A stretch of DNA of 44,272 nucleotides from the NCBI GenBank assembly GCA_014377785.1, contig JACMOZ010000399.1:1-44272 (forward strand), in the 5' to 3' direction. Made by a program: the position numbers and the translations under genes. Position 1 is the stretch's first letter. Each line of letters starts with the position of its first letter. Below are positions 28,172-37,150 of the stretch, one piece after another. The DNA comes from Aeromicrobium sp. GTDB taxonomy: Bacteria > Actinomycetota > Actinomycetes > Propionibacteriales > Nocardioidaceae. The notes beneath the pieces were generated by a model. That model was not told where the DNA came from, did not search any database, and saw only the letters and a program-made list of their open reading frames with translations.

Positions 28172-28192
28172 GATATATCGGCACGATACATC
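28172..28192. promoter_or_regulatory. Likely PadR operator
   Basis: GATATATCG GCA CGATACATC is a 21-bp palindrome with one mismatch, 40 nt upstream of padR and 180 nt upstream of the PBP gene. PadR proteins favour ATGT-N8-ACAT type dyads, and the outer bases here (ATAT...ACAT) fit with one change. It is AT-rich relative to its surroundings. Confidence 0.6.
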
Positions 28193-28371
28193 GAATTGAT
28201 AGTAATTGCATCTACGCCGGTAAGGTGATTCGGAACACGCCCGGGGGTCAATTAACGAATTTTTTGATTAGTTCGGCACACTTGGTCGACGGCGGAAGGT
28301 TTCGCCGCGTGGAATGTCCCCGCTGTCCATGGGAGTCCGCCAAGTTCATCGAGAAGTGAGAGAGACTGCGC

Positions 28372-30552
28372 GTGAGCGTGATTTCAAGATTTGCCCGCAA
28401 GGTCAGTGGCCGCAATCTGCCGTTTTGGCGGAGCGCCCTGCGCTGGATTCTTTTGCTCGGCGTCGCCGGGATCGTGGCGGGTGCTGCGGCATTTTTCGCG
28501 CTTTACAGCCTCATCGATATACCCGACGCCAACGCTGATTTTCAGACGCAGACAACCAATGTCTATTACTCCGATGGCACACACAAAATCGGCAGTTTCT
28601 CCACTCAGGACCGCCAAAACGTCAGCATTGACAAGATCCCGGCCTCGATGCAGGCCGCCGTCGTCGCCGCCGAGGACCGCTCGTTCTATACGAACCGCGG
28701 GATCGACATCAAGGGCATCCTGCGCGCAGCGCGAAACAATGCGACGAGCAGCTCGACCGAAGGTGCCTCGACCATCACCCAGCAGTACGTCAAGGTTCTC
28801 TACCTGACGCAGGAACGGACGATCACTCGCAAGGTCAAGGAAGCCATCCTCTCAATCAAAATCCACAATCAGCTTTCGAAGTCCGAGATCCTCGAGGATT
28901 ACCTCAACACCATTTACTTCGGCAACGGCGCTTACGGCGTCGAAGTGGCCGCGCAGACGTATTTCGGTCATTCGGCCTCAAAACTCACAGTTCCCGAGTC
29001 CGCAGTCCTGGCGACGATCATCAACAGCCCCTCGTATTACGACCCGTATTCCGAAGGCGGCCCGGATCGTATCGTTCAGCGTTACAACTATGTGCTCGAC
29101 GGGATGGCGAAAGCCGGTTCGATCGACAGTGCCCAGCTCGCCAAATACCGCGACAAGTTGCCCAAGTTCGACAAGAAGACCACCTCCGACCGCTACGGCG
29201 GCACGAAGGGATTCTTGCTCAACACGGTCGAGAAGCAAATGAATGCCCTCGAGTTCACCGATTCCCAAATCAATGGCAGCGGACTTCGCATCGTCACAAC
29301 GTTCGACTACAAAAAGCAGAAGGCAGCCGTCGCAGCAGTCAAGGCCGTGCAGCCGGACGGCCTCAAGAGTTTGCATACTGCGCTCGTGTCGGTCCAGCCT
29401 GGCAGCGGTGCGGTCCGTGCCATGTATGGCGGTTCTGACTACCTCAAGAGCCAACTCAACTGGGCGACGCTAGGCGTGCAGCCGGGCTCGACCTTCAAGG
29501 CGTTCGCGCTCGTCGCGGCGCTCAATGACGGCTACAGCCTCAAGACCGAACTCAACGGCAACTCGCCGCTGACCATTGGTGACGCCAGGATCGAGAACCA
29601 GGGCGACAGCGGAGGCGCATCGTTCGGCCGGGTGTCGCTGCTACGGGCCACCCAGAAGTCGATCAACACAGCCTATGTCGACCTCGTCGAACAAATGGGT
29701 GGCAACCCCGCAGGTGGCGAAAAGGTGCTCAAGGCTGCGCAGGAGGCGGGAATTCCCTCGTCAGTGACCTCCGAGATCAAGCCCGTGCTCGCGACCCCGC
29801 TTGGCTATGCGCGCGTGCCGCCGATCGACATGGCCAATGGCTACGCGACAATCGCCGCAGGCGGCAAGAAGGCCGATTGGTACATCGTCCAGGAAGTCGA
29901 CGACAACCAGAAGACGTCGCTCTACAAGCACGAGAAGAAGACTGAGCAGACCATCCCGGCGGACGTCGCGGCCGACACCATCTCCGCACTGGCAGGAGCC
30001 GTCAACAGCGGTGCCGCAGGCACCGGCAGCAATGGCAAGACGATCTGCCCGACTGCCGGCAAGACCGGCACGGCGACGGCCGGTGAAGACCCGAACAATC
30101 AGCACGTCTCATCGTCATGGTTCGTGGGATTCACCCCCAAACTCGCCACCGCCGTGATGTACAACCGCGGCAAAGGCAACGAACAACTTGACGGCTATTT
30201 ACAGCCGTTCTTTGGCGGCACCTACCCGGCGATGACTTTCCGCAACTACATGGACGCGGCGTTGCAGGGTTCGGACTGCGGATCGTTCCCGCCGGCCGCC
30301 AACCTCAAGTCGAGCAAGGGCACGATCTATAAGCCGCCGCCGCCCACATGTGGCTCGAGTCAGATGTTGAATGGCAGCAGAACCGCTTGCGTCGACAAGC
30401 CGAAGCCCACACCAACGCCGACGCCTACGCCCACGCCGACACCTACGCCGACACCTACGCCGACCCCGACGACCCCGACGCCGACGACGCCGAAGCCGTG
30501 TGTGGACGATCCTAAGACGCCTCTCGACGAATGCGCCACCACAGGTCCATAA
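28372..30552 (+). CDS. Class A penicillin-binding protein (transglycosylase/transpeptidase)
   Basis: A 726-residue bifunctional peptidoglycan synthase. One N-terminal membrane helix spans about 24-48. The GT51 domain has catalytic Glu101 in AAEDRSFYTNRG, then GASTITQQ (131-138), RKVKEAIL and LNTIYFGNGAYGV. The transpeptidase domain has SxxK with Ser373 (PGSTFKAF), SIN in TQKSINTAYV and KTG in AGKTGTATAG. The C-terminus is a Pro-Thr repeat tail (30408-30491) ending in a short Cys-containing, acidic piece, probably spanning the wall. The start GTG 28372 is preceded by GAGAGAGA. It is divergent from padR across the operator. Confidence 0.95.
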   Translation: MSVISRFARKVSGRNLPFWRSALRWILLLGVAGIVAGAAAFFALYSLIDIPDANADFQTQTTNVYYSDGTHKIGSFSTQDRQNVSIDKIPASMQAAVVAAEDRSFYTNRGIDIKGILRAARNNATSSSTEGASTITQQYVKVLYLTQERTITRKVKEAILSIKIHNQLSKSEILEDYLNTIYFGNGAYGVEVAAQTYFGHSASKLTVPESAVLATIINSPSYYDPYSEGGPDRIVQRYNYVLDGMAKAGSIDSAQLAKYRDKLPKFDKKTTSDRYGGTKGFLLNTVEKQMNALEFTDSQINGSGLRIVTTFDYKKQKAAVAAVKAVQPDGLKSLHTALVSVQPGSGAVRAMYGGSDYLKSQLNWATLGVQPGSTFKAFALVAALNDGYSLKTELNGNSPLTIGDARIENQGDSGGASFGRVSLLRATQKSINTAYVDLVEQMGGNPAGGEKVLKAAQEAGIPSSVTSEIKPVLATPLGYARVPPIDMANGYATIAAGGKKADWYIVQEVDDNQKTSLYKHEKKTEQTIPADVAADTISALAGAVNSGAAGTGSNGKTICPTAGKTGTATAGEDPNNQHVSSSWFVGFTPKLATAVMYNRGKGNEQLDGYLQPFFGGTYPAMTFRNYMDAALQGSDCGSFPPAANLKSSKGTIYKPPPPTCGSSQMLNGSRTACVDKPKPTPTPTPTPTPTPTPTPTPTPTTPTPTTPKPCVDDPKTPLDECATTGP
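30408..30491 (+). repeat. Low-complexity Pro-Thr codon repeats in the PBP tail
   Basis: Repeated ACGCCGACGCCT-like units encode about 12 Thr-Pro pairs at the C-terminal end of the PBP. Such tracts are prone to length change by slippage and form an extended, often O-mannosylated linker in actinobacterial envelope proteins (the latter is general knowledge, not seen here). Confidence 0.85.
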
Positions 30553-30567
30553 GGATCCGACTGGCTG

Positions 30568-30613
30568 GAGAGCGGCCGCCCGAAGGTGTCAGTTGGGCTT
30601 CGGGCGAGCTCTC
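30568..30613. terminator. Bulged hairpin between convergent PBP and alr-like genes
   Basis: CGCCCGAAG (30577-30585) pairs exactly with CTTCGGGCG (30598-30606). An outer stem GAGAGC (30568-30573) with GCTCTC (30608-30613) continues it across small bulges. It is the only structure in the 79-nt gap and probably ends both transcripts. Confidence 0.6.
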
Positions 30614-30631
30614 GGGTCGGGGGTCCCGGCC

Positions 30632-31669
30632 CTACAGCAAATCGACCGAGTCGAATGTTACGGTCGTATATCGCACTGCGACGTCGATCCAGTCGCCGAC
30701 CGCGGGTGGATCGGCCGACGCCGGCAGGAACAGCATGCTGACTTGCATGTGCGGTGGCTCGGCGAACCACCGCTGTTTGCCGTCGATGGTGAACGGAGAC
30801 AAGGCGAAGCCCGCGGCTTCGAGTCCGCCTCTGGCGACCGACTTGCCGCGTTGGACGATTCCCGATGCGGTCTTGGGCGCCTCGAGACCGATGCCGTGAC
30901 TCGTGCCACCGGCGACGATCAACAGATAACCGTCGCGCGGCATCGGGCGTTGCCGATAGCCGATGCGTTCGCCCCGGCCGACGTTGTGGATGTCCAGCAC
31001 GGTGGCGCGGGCCCTGATGGCGCCGAGATCGCCGAGCCACAATGACGTGCCGATGCGGGGCCGGATCGTGAGGTTCGGCCGGAGTTCGCGCAACACCGCG
31101 TATTCCCCCGGGGTCAGGTGGGACACAAACATCGTCGTCGTCTCGAGTTGAGAGGTCTCCAGGACGGCGGCCCAGCTTTGCGCCTCATCGAGGTTATTGC
31201 CGAGCCCGGCCAGTGGCAGGTGGATCGCGAAACCGGCGACCTCCAGCGTGCCAAGAGCCTGGACGGCGGCCGCGAGTTCGTGGCGGTCGAAGCCGTGGCG
31301 TGACATGGACGTTTCGCCTTCGACCACGACTCGTGTGCCGGTCGGTGCGGCGGCGAGTGCTTCGACGTCCGCGATACGTCCGACGGTATGGATAACCCGG
31401 GCGTCATACGTCACGTCGGTGAAAAAAGGGCGCCACGGTGTCAGCACCATGACGTCTCCAGCGAAGGCGTCCAGGGCGCCGGGCACTTCGGGGTAGGTGC
31501 CGACGGTGATCATGTCGAGGCCGAGATCGCCGACTTCGGCTGCCAGGAGGTCGCGGCCGAAACCGTAGCCGTTGCCCTTAATGACCGGCACCAGCCCGGT
31601 TGTCGCTTGGGCAAACGTGCGGAGGTGGCGATGCCAGCGTTCGGCATTGACGTGGAGTGCGAAGGGCAT
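30632..31669 (-). CDS. Alanine-racemase-like PLP enzyme
   Basis: 345 residues. The N-terminal PLP barrel has the alanine racemase lysine motif in altered form, VIKGNGYGFG with Lys31 (usual K-A-D-A-Y-G-H-G). MSRHGF and PRIGTSLWLG follow the family order. The C-terminal beta domain has GERIGYRQR, the likely place of the catalytic Tyr. Divergence suggests a specialised enzyme, but D-Ala supply or another role in peptidoglycan cross-bridges cannot be separated by sequence. The start ATG 31669 has AGGAG 9 nt upstream and lies 2 nt after the stop of the small ORF. The context is the femX-like gene. Confidence 0.82.
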   Translation of the reverse strand: MPFALHVNAERWHRHLRTFAQATTGLVPVIKGNGYGFGRDLLAAEVGDLGLDMITVGTYPEVPGALDAFAGDVMVLTPWRPFFTDVTYDARVIHTVGRIADVEALAAAPTGTRVVVEGETSMSRHGFDRHELAAAVQALGTLEVAGFAIHLPLAGLGNNLDEAQSWAAVLETSQLETTTMFVSHLTPGEYAVLRELRPNLTIRPRIGTSLWLGDLGAIRARATVLDIHNVGRGERIGYRQRPMPRDGYLLIVAGGTSHGIGLEAPKTASGIVQRGKSVARGGLEAAGFALSPFTIDGKQRWFAEPPHMQVSMLFLPASADPPAVGDWIDVAVRYTTVTFDSVDLL

Positions 31670-31671
31670 TC

Positions 31672-31788
31672 CTATCGTCTCCTCATATAGGCACCTGCGG
31701 CGGCGCACTCGTCGCTCGGAAGATCCCGAAGCATGCCGGGCAGGCTCAAAAGGTTCGGCGCAGGTGCAACGGGCATGCTGCGGATCAT
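31672..31788 (-). CDS. 38-codon ORF joining femX-like and alr-like genes
   Basis: The ATG (31786-31788) overlaps the femX stop as ATGA. AGGAG lies 6 nt upstream (inside the femX end), and the TAG stop lies 2 nt before the alr start. The product starts MIRSMPVAPAPNLLSLPGML and ends DECAAAGAYMRRR, with no domain that I recognise. Its last residues AYMRRR repeat the end of the femX product (TYMRRRG), and the DNA there is a 17-bp direct repeat. It fills the gap with exact junctions on both sides, which favours real translation; an accidental ORF made by a local duplication is the alternative. Confidence 0.45.
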   Translation of the reverse strand: MIRSMPVAPAPNLLSLPGMLRDLPSDECAAAGAYMRRR

Positions 31789-31807
31789 CCTCGTCTCCTC
31801 ATATAGG
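31675..31807. repeat. 17-bp direct repeats bounding the femX-alr spacer
   Basis: TCGTCTCCTCATATAGG is at 31675-31691 and again at 31791-31807, 116 bp apart. Each copy supplies an AGGAG ribosome site on the minus strand. Between them lie two interleaved inverted pairs: GCACCTGCG (31691-31699) with CGCAGGTGC (31759-31767), and GCATGCC (31731-31737) with GGCATGC (31772-31778). This order allows a pseudoknot. Confidence 0.85.
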
Positions 31808-32906
31808 TGATGAAGCCGAAATAGAGGGCCCGTTTGATGGGCAGATCCCACTCGCCGAGGTATTCGACCGCCTCGCCGCCGGTGCCGACCTTGAACTGAA
31901 TGAGTCCGACATGCGGGTCCGCGGGGTCGAGGGTGTCGGTGATTCCTCGCATGTCATAGACGGCAGCTCCCGCGGCCAGCGCGTCGCGCATCATCCGCCA
32001 TTGGATGGCGTTCGATCCGCGGACTTCGCGTTTGGCCGACGTGGACGCGCCATAGGAATACCAGGCGTGGGTGCCGACCTGGACCATCGTGGTTGCGGCG
32101 ACAAGTTCGCCTTCGTGGTGAGCGAGGTAGAGCTTGATCCGATCGGGGTCTTCGGCGCTGAGGGCGTCATACATGCGCTCGAAATAGGAGAGTGGGCGCG
32201 GCGTGAAGTGATCGCGTCCGGCCGTCTCGACATAGACGCGATGGAACCCGGCGAGTTCGTTCCGGCCGCCGGTCGTAACCGTGACGCCGAGTTTGGCCGC
32301 TTTCTTGATGTTGCGCCGCCACAACTGGTTCATGCCGGCGAGCACCTGCGCCTCCGTGCGACCGGCCAGCGGGACCCAGAAGTTGAATTTGGGTTGGCCT
32401 GCGGAGAAACCGCCTTCAGTCGGGATTTCCTTCCAGCCCAGGCCTTCGAGCCGGCCGCGGACCTCGAGGGCGGCCTCGTCATTGAAGTCCGCTGGGACGT
32501 CGGTGAGTTTATGCAGTGCTTCGTCGGCAATCGCCTGCTTGATCGTCGAGGACTGCCAGCGACGGGCGACGACCGGCGGCCCCATACGGATGCCGAACGC
32601 GCCCCGACCGGCAAGGTGTTCTGTCATCGGGGTGAGCCAGTCGCCGAGGTTTTCGCATCGCCACTCGATGACGGGGCCTTCAGGAAGATAGGCGAGATAA
32701 CGCTTGAGTCTGGGCATCTGGCGGTAAAGCACGAGGCCGACGCCGACGAGGTTGCCCTCGCGGAACCAGCCGATCGACTCACCTTTCCACTCGTTCTTGA
32801 CGGTGACCCAGGCCGGTGTTTGGAGGAAACTCGCCGAGGAGCAACTCCGCACGTAGTCAAGGTGCTCAGAAGCGCTGATGGTCTTGACGATGAGAGCGGA
32901 GGTCAC
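31785..32906 (-). CDS. FemABX-family peptidyltransferase
   Basis: A 373-residue protein with the double-GNAT FemX layout. The N-terminal half has ASFLQTPAWVTVKNEWKGES and LPEGPVIEW; the C-terminal half has LWRRNIKKAAKLGVTV, GRDHFTPRPLSYFERMYDAL and the end block YDMRGITDTLDPADPHVGLI, F-K-V-G-T-G-G-E. Such enzymes add amino acids from aminoacyl-tRNA to the lipid II peptide to build cross-bridges; which residue is added is unknown here. It forms an apparent operon with the 38-codon ORF and the alr-like gene, close to a class A PBP. The start at 32906 lacks a strong ribosome site. Confidence 0.88.
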   Translation of the reverse strand: MTSALIVKTISASEHLDYVRSCSSASFLQTPAWVTVKNEWKGESIGWFREGNLVGVGLVLYRQMPRLKRYLAYLPEGPVIEWRCENLGDWLTPMTEHLAGRGAFGIRMGPPVVARRWQSSTIKQAIADEALHKLTDVPADFNDEAALEVRGRLEGLGWKEIPTEGGFSAGQPKFNFWVPLAGRTEAQVLAGMNQLWRRNIKKAAKLGVTVTTGGRNELAGFHRVYVETAGRDHFTPRPLSYFERMYDALSAEDPDRIKLYLAHHEGELVAATTMVQVGTHAWYSYGASTSAKREVRGSNAIQWRMMRDALAAGAAVYDMRGITDTLDPADPHVGLIQFKVGTGGEAVEYLGEWDLPIKRALYFGFITYMRRRG

Positions 32907-33010
32907 ACCTTGAGGTTATCAATGCCGAGGCTTCGCACCCGAATCCACCGGTCGACTCTTTGGAGACTGCGGCTAGCGTTCCTTACCCGACTGGAATCGA
33001 TCAAGGAGCA

Positions 33011-33895
33011 ATGGTGCGCACGTTTCGCGCGAAGGTAGTGAAGAAGACTCTGCTCTCGCCTCATCTGATCAGCGTGACGCTCGGCGGGATTACCGACTAC
33101 GCGACGACGGGCATTGCCGATGAATATGTGCGCGTGATGATCGCGCCGCACGGTCAAGCGCTCGTCCTGCCTGAGATCTCCGACGACTGGATTGTGACGT
33201 TTCCCGAAGGTGTCGTCGAGCCCGAACAGCGGGTCTACACCCTGTCGGACTATCGCGTCATCGACGGCGAGGTCGAGCTCGATCTCGATATCGTTCTGCA
33301 CGACTATGGCGTCGGTTCCTCTTGGGCGCTGGACTGCAGGCCCGGCGATGAGGTCGGACTGATTGAACCGCAGGGCCTGTATGCCGCTCCCGACGGGGTC
33401 GGCTGGCAATTGCTCGTGTCCGATCTGACCGGCGTCCCTGCACTTGCCCGCATCCTGCGCGGATTGCAAACTGGTCAACGCGTCGAGGCGACCGTCGTCG
33501 TACTTGACGCCGCCGATGAGATTGCGTTGCCGAGTCCGGCAGATGTCTCCGTGACGTGGAAAGTCGTCGCCGCCGAGAGCGACATCACCTCTGCACTCAC
33601 CCTCGCGGTGACGGGTGCGGATCTGCCTACGTCGGATCGCTATGTCTGGCTGGCCGGCGAGGCGCGGGCCAGCCGGGCGGTCCGCCGTTTTCTACGCCGT
33701 GAACTCGGTTGGCCGCAGTCTGATTTCTGCACGTGTGGCTATTGGCAGATCGATGCCGCCAGGTGGAATCGACTGTACGACGAGGTCGCCGCCGAGGTTC
33801 TGGGTAAGGCCCGGGATGCCGAGTCGAAGGCCGGAAAGGACGAGGGCGCCTACCTCGACGCCCTTGAGGACATCTACGAATCCGTCGGGCTCTGA
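33011..33895 (+). CDS. Siderophore-interacting protein (FAD-binding ferric reductase family)
   Basis: 294 residues. The N-terminal FAD-binding 9 domain (MVRTFRAKVVKKTLLSPHLI, then QRVYTLSDYR, the R-x-Y-[ST] FAD motif) is followed by the SIP NAD(P)H-binding domain (YVWLAGEARASRAVRRFLRRELGW) and the end YWQIDAARW. It releases iron by reducing ferric-siderophore in the cytosol. AAGGAG sits 2 nt before ATG 33011 and 5 nt before the next codon GTG, so the GTG is an alternative start. The C-terminal ~45 residues form an extra helix. It is divergent from femX, with no siderophore genes nearby. Confidence 0.9.
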   Translation: MVRTFRAKVVKKTLLSPHLISVTLGGITDYATTGIADEYVRVMIAPHGQALVLPEISDDWIVTFPEGVVEPEQRVYTLSDYRVIDGEVELDLDIVLHDYGVGSSWALDCRPGDEVGLIEPQGLYAAPDGVGWQLLVSDLTGVPALARILRGLQTGQRVEATVVVLDAADEIALPSPADVSVTWKVVAAESDITSALTLAVTGADLPTSDRYVWLAGEARASRAVRRFLRRELGWPQSDFCTCGYWQIDAARWNRLYDEVAAEVLGKARDAESKAGKDEGAYLDALEDIYESVGL

Positions 33896-33910
33896 CATCA
33901 ACCAGCCCCA

Positions 33911-33979
33911 AGATTTGGCCGGTATGGCAACTCAAAACGGCAAAATTTGGCAATTCGAGGTGCTTCAGCGGCCAAATCT
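33911..33979. repeat. Palindromic intergenic element with TTTGGC units
   Basis: AGATTTGGCCG (33911-33921) pairs exactly with CGGCCAAATCT (33969-33979). A second forward unit, AAATTTGGCAATTC, sits between them (about 33942-33955). It lies between convergent genes, so a terminator role is possible. The forward-forward-reverse order is like that at 7123-7201. Confidence 0.6.
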
Positions 33980-33989
33980 CGGTGACGGC

Positions 33990-34436
33990 CTAGTGCAACG
34001 CCATGAATTTCGGCGCGATCGGCGTCAGCAGTAACTTCATCCCCGCTTCGGACGGCGTGCGATTGGCCTTGCGGTGATTGCATTTCATGCAGGCGGCGAC
34101 CGCATTTTCCCACGTCAAGGTGCCACCGCGGCTGCGCGGGACGATGTGGTCGACGGTTTCGGCATGACCGCCGCAATACGCGCACATTTTGTCCCGCAGC
34201 TTGATTGCCGACTTCGTGCAGATGTGCCGGCGGTGCGCCCACTTCATGACGACATAGCGCACGAGCCGCAAAACCTTGGGGACCCGAAACGGGCCGAAGT
34301 TGCCATCGGATGCTTCCTCGATGACTGCGACTTCGCGCACGAGCATTTTGATGGCGTGGCGCATGGAGACCCGCTGCAAAGGCTCATAACTTGCGTTGAG
34401 GACCAGCACATGTGTGTCCACGCCGACGCCTCTCAT
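33990..34436 (-). CDS. HNH endonuclease
   Basis: A 148-residue protein. The N-terminal half starts VLVLNASYEPLQRVSMRHAI, a hallmark of a widespread actinobacterial HNH family. The nuclease core has a zinc CxxC (MCAYCGG), the H-N-H segment VDHIVPRSRGGTLTWENAVA, then the second Cys pair and His (ACMKCNHRKANRTP). The ATG at 34436 lacks a strong ribosome site; a GTG six residues later is possible. The role (repair, restriction or domesticated homing type) is not fixed by sequence. Confidence 0.9.
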   Translation of the reverse strand: MRGVGVDTHVLVLNASYEPLQRVSMRHAIKMLVREVAVIEEASDGNFGPFRVPKVLRLVRYVVMKWAHRRHICTKSAIKLRDKMCAYCGGHAETVDHIVPRSRGGTLTWENAVAACMKCNHRKANRTPSEAGMKLLLTPIAPKFMALH

Positions 34437-34595
34437 AGAACCGACGCGTCCAAGCCTAACGCTACGTTCGCGAAGTACCGCGACGAAACACGAACGGGAC
34501 ATTGACGATTCCAGGTCGCTGGCGGGCCCGCGAAGAGAGCGCGAGAAGACCCTTGGGCGGTTTGCTCCGCTTCCGATTGCGGCTAGCGTGGACGC

Positions 34596-35663
34596 ATGAG
34601 TGACTACGCTTCCTTCGCCGCGTCCGTCCCCGAGTTGCACCGACCGTACGTCGCCGCGGAGGACCGATATACCCATTGGGACTACCGGCGGGTCGGGCGT
34701 ACGGGTTTGTTGCTCCCGCCGCTGTCGGTGGGCCTGTGGTGGAACTTCGGTGACAATTTCCCGTTCGACAACCAACGCGAGATTCTGAGGCGCGCCTTCG
34801 ACAACGGCATCACCCACTTCGACCTCGCCAACAATTACGGCCCGCCCTACGGCTCGGCGGAGGAGAACTTCGGCCGGATGATGCGGACGGATTTCAGGCC
34901 TTACCGCGACGAGCTGATCCTGTCGACCAAGGCGGGATACGACATGTGGCCCGGGCCCTACGGCGATCGTGGCTCGCGCAAATATCTCTTGGCTAGCCTT
35001 GACGCCTCGCTGGAGCGGATGAGCGTCGACTACGTCGATATCTTCTATTCACACCGCGTCGACCCCAACGCCCCACTCGAAGAAACGATCGGCGCCCTCG
35101 ACACGGCTGTGCGCCAGGGCAAGGCGTTGTATGCGGGCATCTCGTCGTACTCCCCGGAGCGCACGGTCGAGGCGGTAGCTATTGCCAAGCAACTCGGCAC
35201 GCCAATCGTCATCCATCAGCCGTCCTACTCGATGCTCAACCGCTGGGTCGAAGAAGGGCTGCTTGACGCCCTCGAGGAGAACGGGCTCGGCTCGATCGCC
35301 TTCACGGTCCTCGCGCAAGGGCTTCTCTCCGACCGCTACGTGGAGAGTGCCAACCCTGCACGCTCGCAGGACCGCGGGTCGTTCGACGCCTCGATGGCCA
35401 GCGACGACAACCGCCAACGTCTCCGCGGACTCGCCGGAATCGCGAAGGGCCGCGGCCAGACCCTCGCGCAGATGGCGTTGTCTTGGGTGCTTCGGCCGGG
35501 CGGCGTGACGTCCGCGCTGATCGGTGTCTCCTCGGTGTCGCAGCTCGACGAGAACCTCGCCGCGGCGCAGAAGACAGATTTCACCGCCGACGAGCTGTCC
35601 GAAATCGACCGTTTCGCCGGGGAGGCCGGCGTCAATATCTGGGCCGCCTCTTCAGACGCCTGA
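34596..35663 (+). CDS. Aldo/keto reductase (YghZ-like)
   Basis: A 355-residue NADPH-dependent reductase with an (alpha/beta)8 barrel. Catalytic tetrad candidates are Asp and Tyr in FDLANNYG, Lys in ILSTKAG, and His in FYSHRVD. The Phe/Trp-rich N-terminus (MGLWWNFGDNFP-like) and NRWVEEGLLDALE agree with the AKR14 / L-glyceraldehyde 3-phosphate reductase group. TAGCGT ends 6 nt before the ATG, so the mRNA may be leaderless. It is divergent from the HNH gene. Confidence 0.92.
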   Translation: MSDYASFAASVPELHRPYVAAEDRYTHWDYRRVGRTGLLLPPLSVGLWWNFGDNFPFDNQREILRRAFDNGITHFDLANNYGPPYGSAEENFGRMMRTDFRPYRDELILSTKAGYDMWPGPYGDRGSRKYLLASLDASLERMSVDYVDIFYSHRVDPNAPLEETIGALDTAVRQGKALYAGISSYSPERTVEAVAIAKQLGTPIVIHQPSYSMLNRWVEEGLLDALEENGLGSIAFTVLAQGLLSDRYVESANPARSQDRGSFDASMASDDNRQRLRGLAGIAKGRGQTLAQMALSWVLRPGGVTSALIGVSSVSQLDENLAAAQKTDFTADELSEIDRFAGEAGVNIWAASSDA

Positions 35664-35696
35664 GTTCGCGGTTTCAGACCGTCGCGGACTGGCAGG

Positions 35697-36236
35697 TCAC
35701 ATCAAAACCTGGCGGCGGAATTCCTCGGGCGGAATCGGCACGATGTCGGTGATCGTCGCCGGTCCGACCCGGAGGATTCCCGACGCCAGCGGTTCGGAGC
35801 GGATGCCGCCGTGGCCGCGAAGAGCCTGATGAGCGCCCGGCGCGAACACTTCATTCATCCACGCGCAAGGGTTCGCCGGAGTCATCGAACGAAACTCGAT
35901 CGGCCCATGACCGGCATTGATCGTGAACGTCGTACGGGCGAGGGCGTCGACGTCGAGGCCGCGGGTCACGATGTTGCGTCGCGCCAGCACCGGATCGAAG
36001 GGACCGACGCCCAGCGTGCCCTCGAGCTCCAGGATCGCCTCCTCGCTGATAATCGTCACCGAGGCAAACGTGAACTTTGTACCGAAGTAGCGATCGCCGA
36101 GCAGACCCTTGTGCGCACGAATCACGGCCGAGTCGACCTCTTCGACTCCGGGATATGCGGCGGGTCCGTTGGCGGGCCTGCCCTCATAGCGATGCAACGG
36201 CGACACGACGAGAGACACGATTTCAAAATCTTGCAC
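35697..36236 (-). CDS. MOSC-domain protein
   Basis: A 179-residue protein with a MOSC fold: GLLGDRYFG at the front, RRNIVTRGLDVDAL in the middle and the conserved Cys in ANPCAWM. MOSC domains are found in molybdenum cofactor sulfurases and in molybdo-enzymes; stand-alone forms have unclear substrates. It begins GTG 36236, divergent from the ABC operon and convergent with the aldo/keto reductase (33-nt gap). Confidence 0.87.
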   Translation of the reverse strand: MQDFEIVSLVVSPLHRYEGRPANGPAAYPGVEEVDSAVIRAHKGLLGDRYFGTKFTFASVTIISEEAILELEGTLGVGPFDPVLARRNIVTRGLDVDALARTTFTINAGHGPIEFRSMTPANPCAWMNEVFAPGAHQALRGHGGIRSEPLASGILRVGPATITDIVPIPPEEFRRQVLM

Positions 36237-36382
36237 GTCGGAAATCTATCCCCGATTGCCCAGCACGGATGCCAGGGTTGGATCAGGTGCATTCCAAATG
36301 CGGGTTGACGGCCGTTGTCGATAGATTGTTCCTAACGCCTGCAGGCGTACTCAGCCGCTCGATGACTCTCACAGGAACGACA

Positions 36383-37149
<767 letters not shown>

Positions 37150-37150
<1 letters not shown>

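Noticed and set aside
28153-28359. 68-codon ORF in the padR-PBP spacer with a CPRC motif
   Set aside because: It starts at a weak TTG, runs through the likely operator and has rare codons in its first half. The last third looks more gene-like, but no family is recognised.
32903-33478. 191-codon frame opposite the siderophore-interacting protein gene
   Set aside because: Overlaps a clear gene with no domain of its own.
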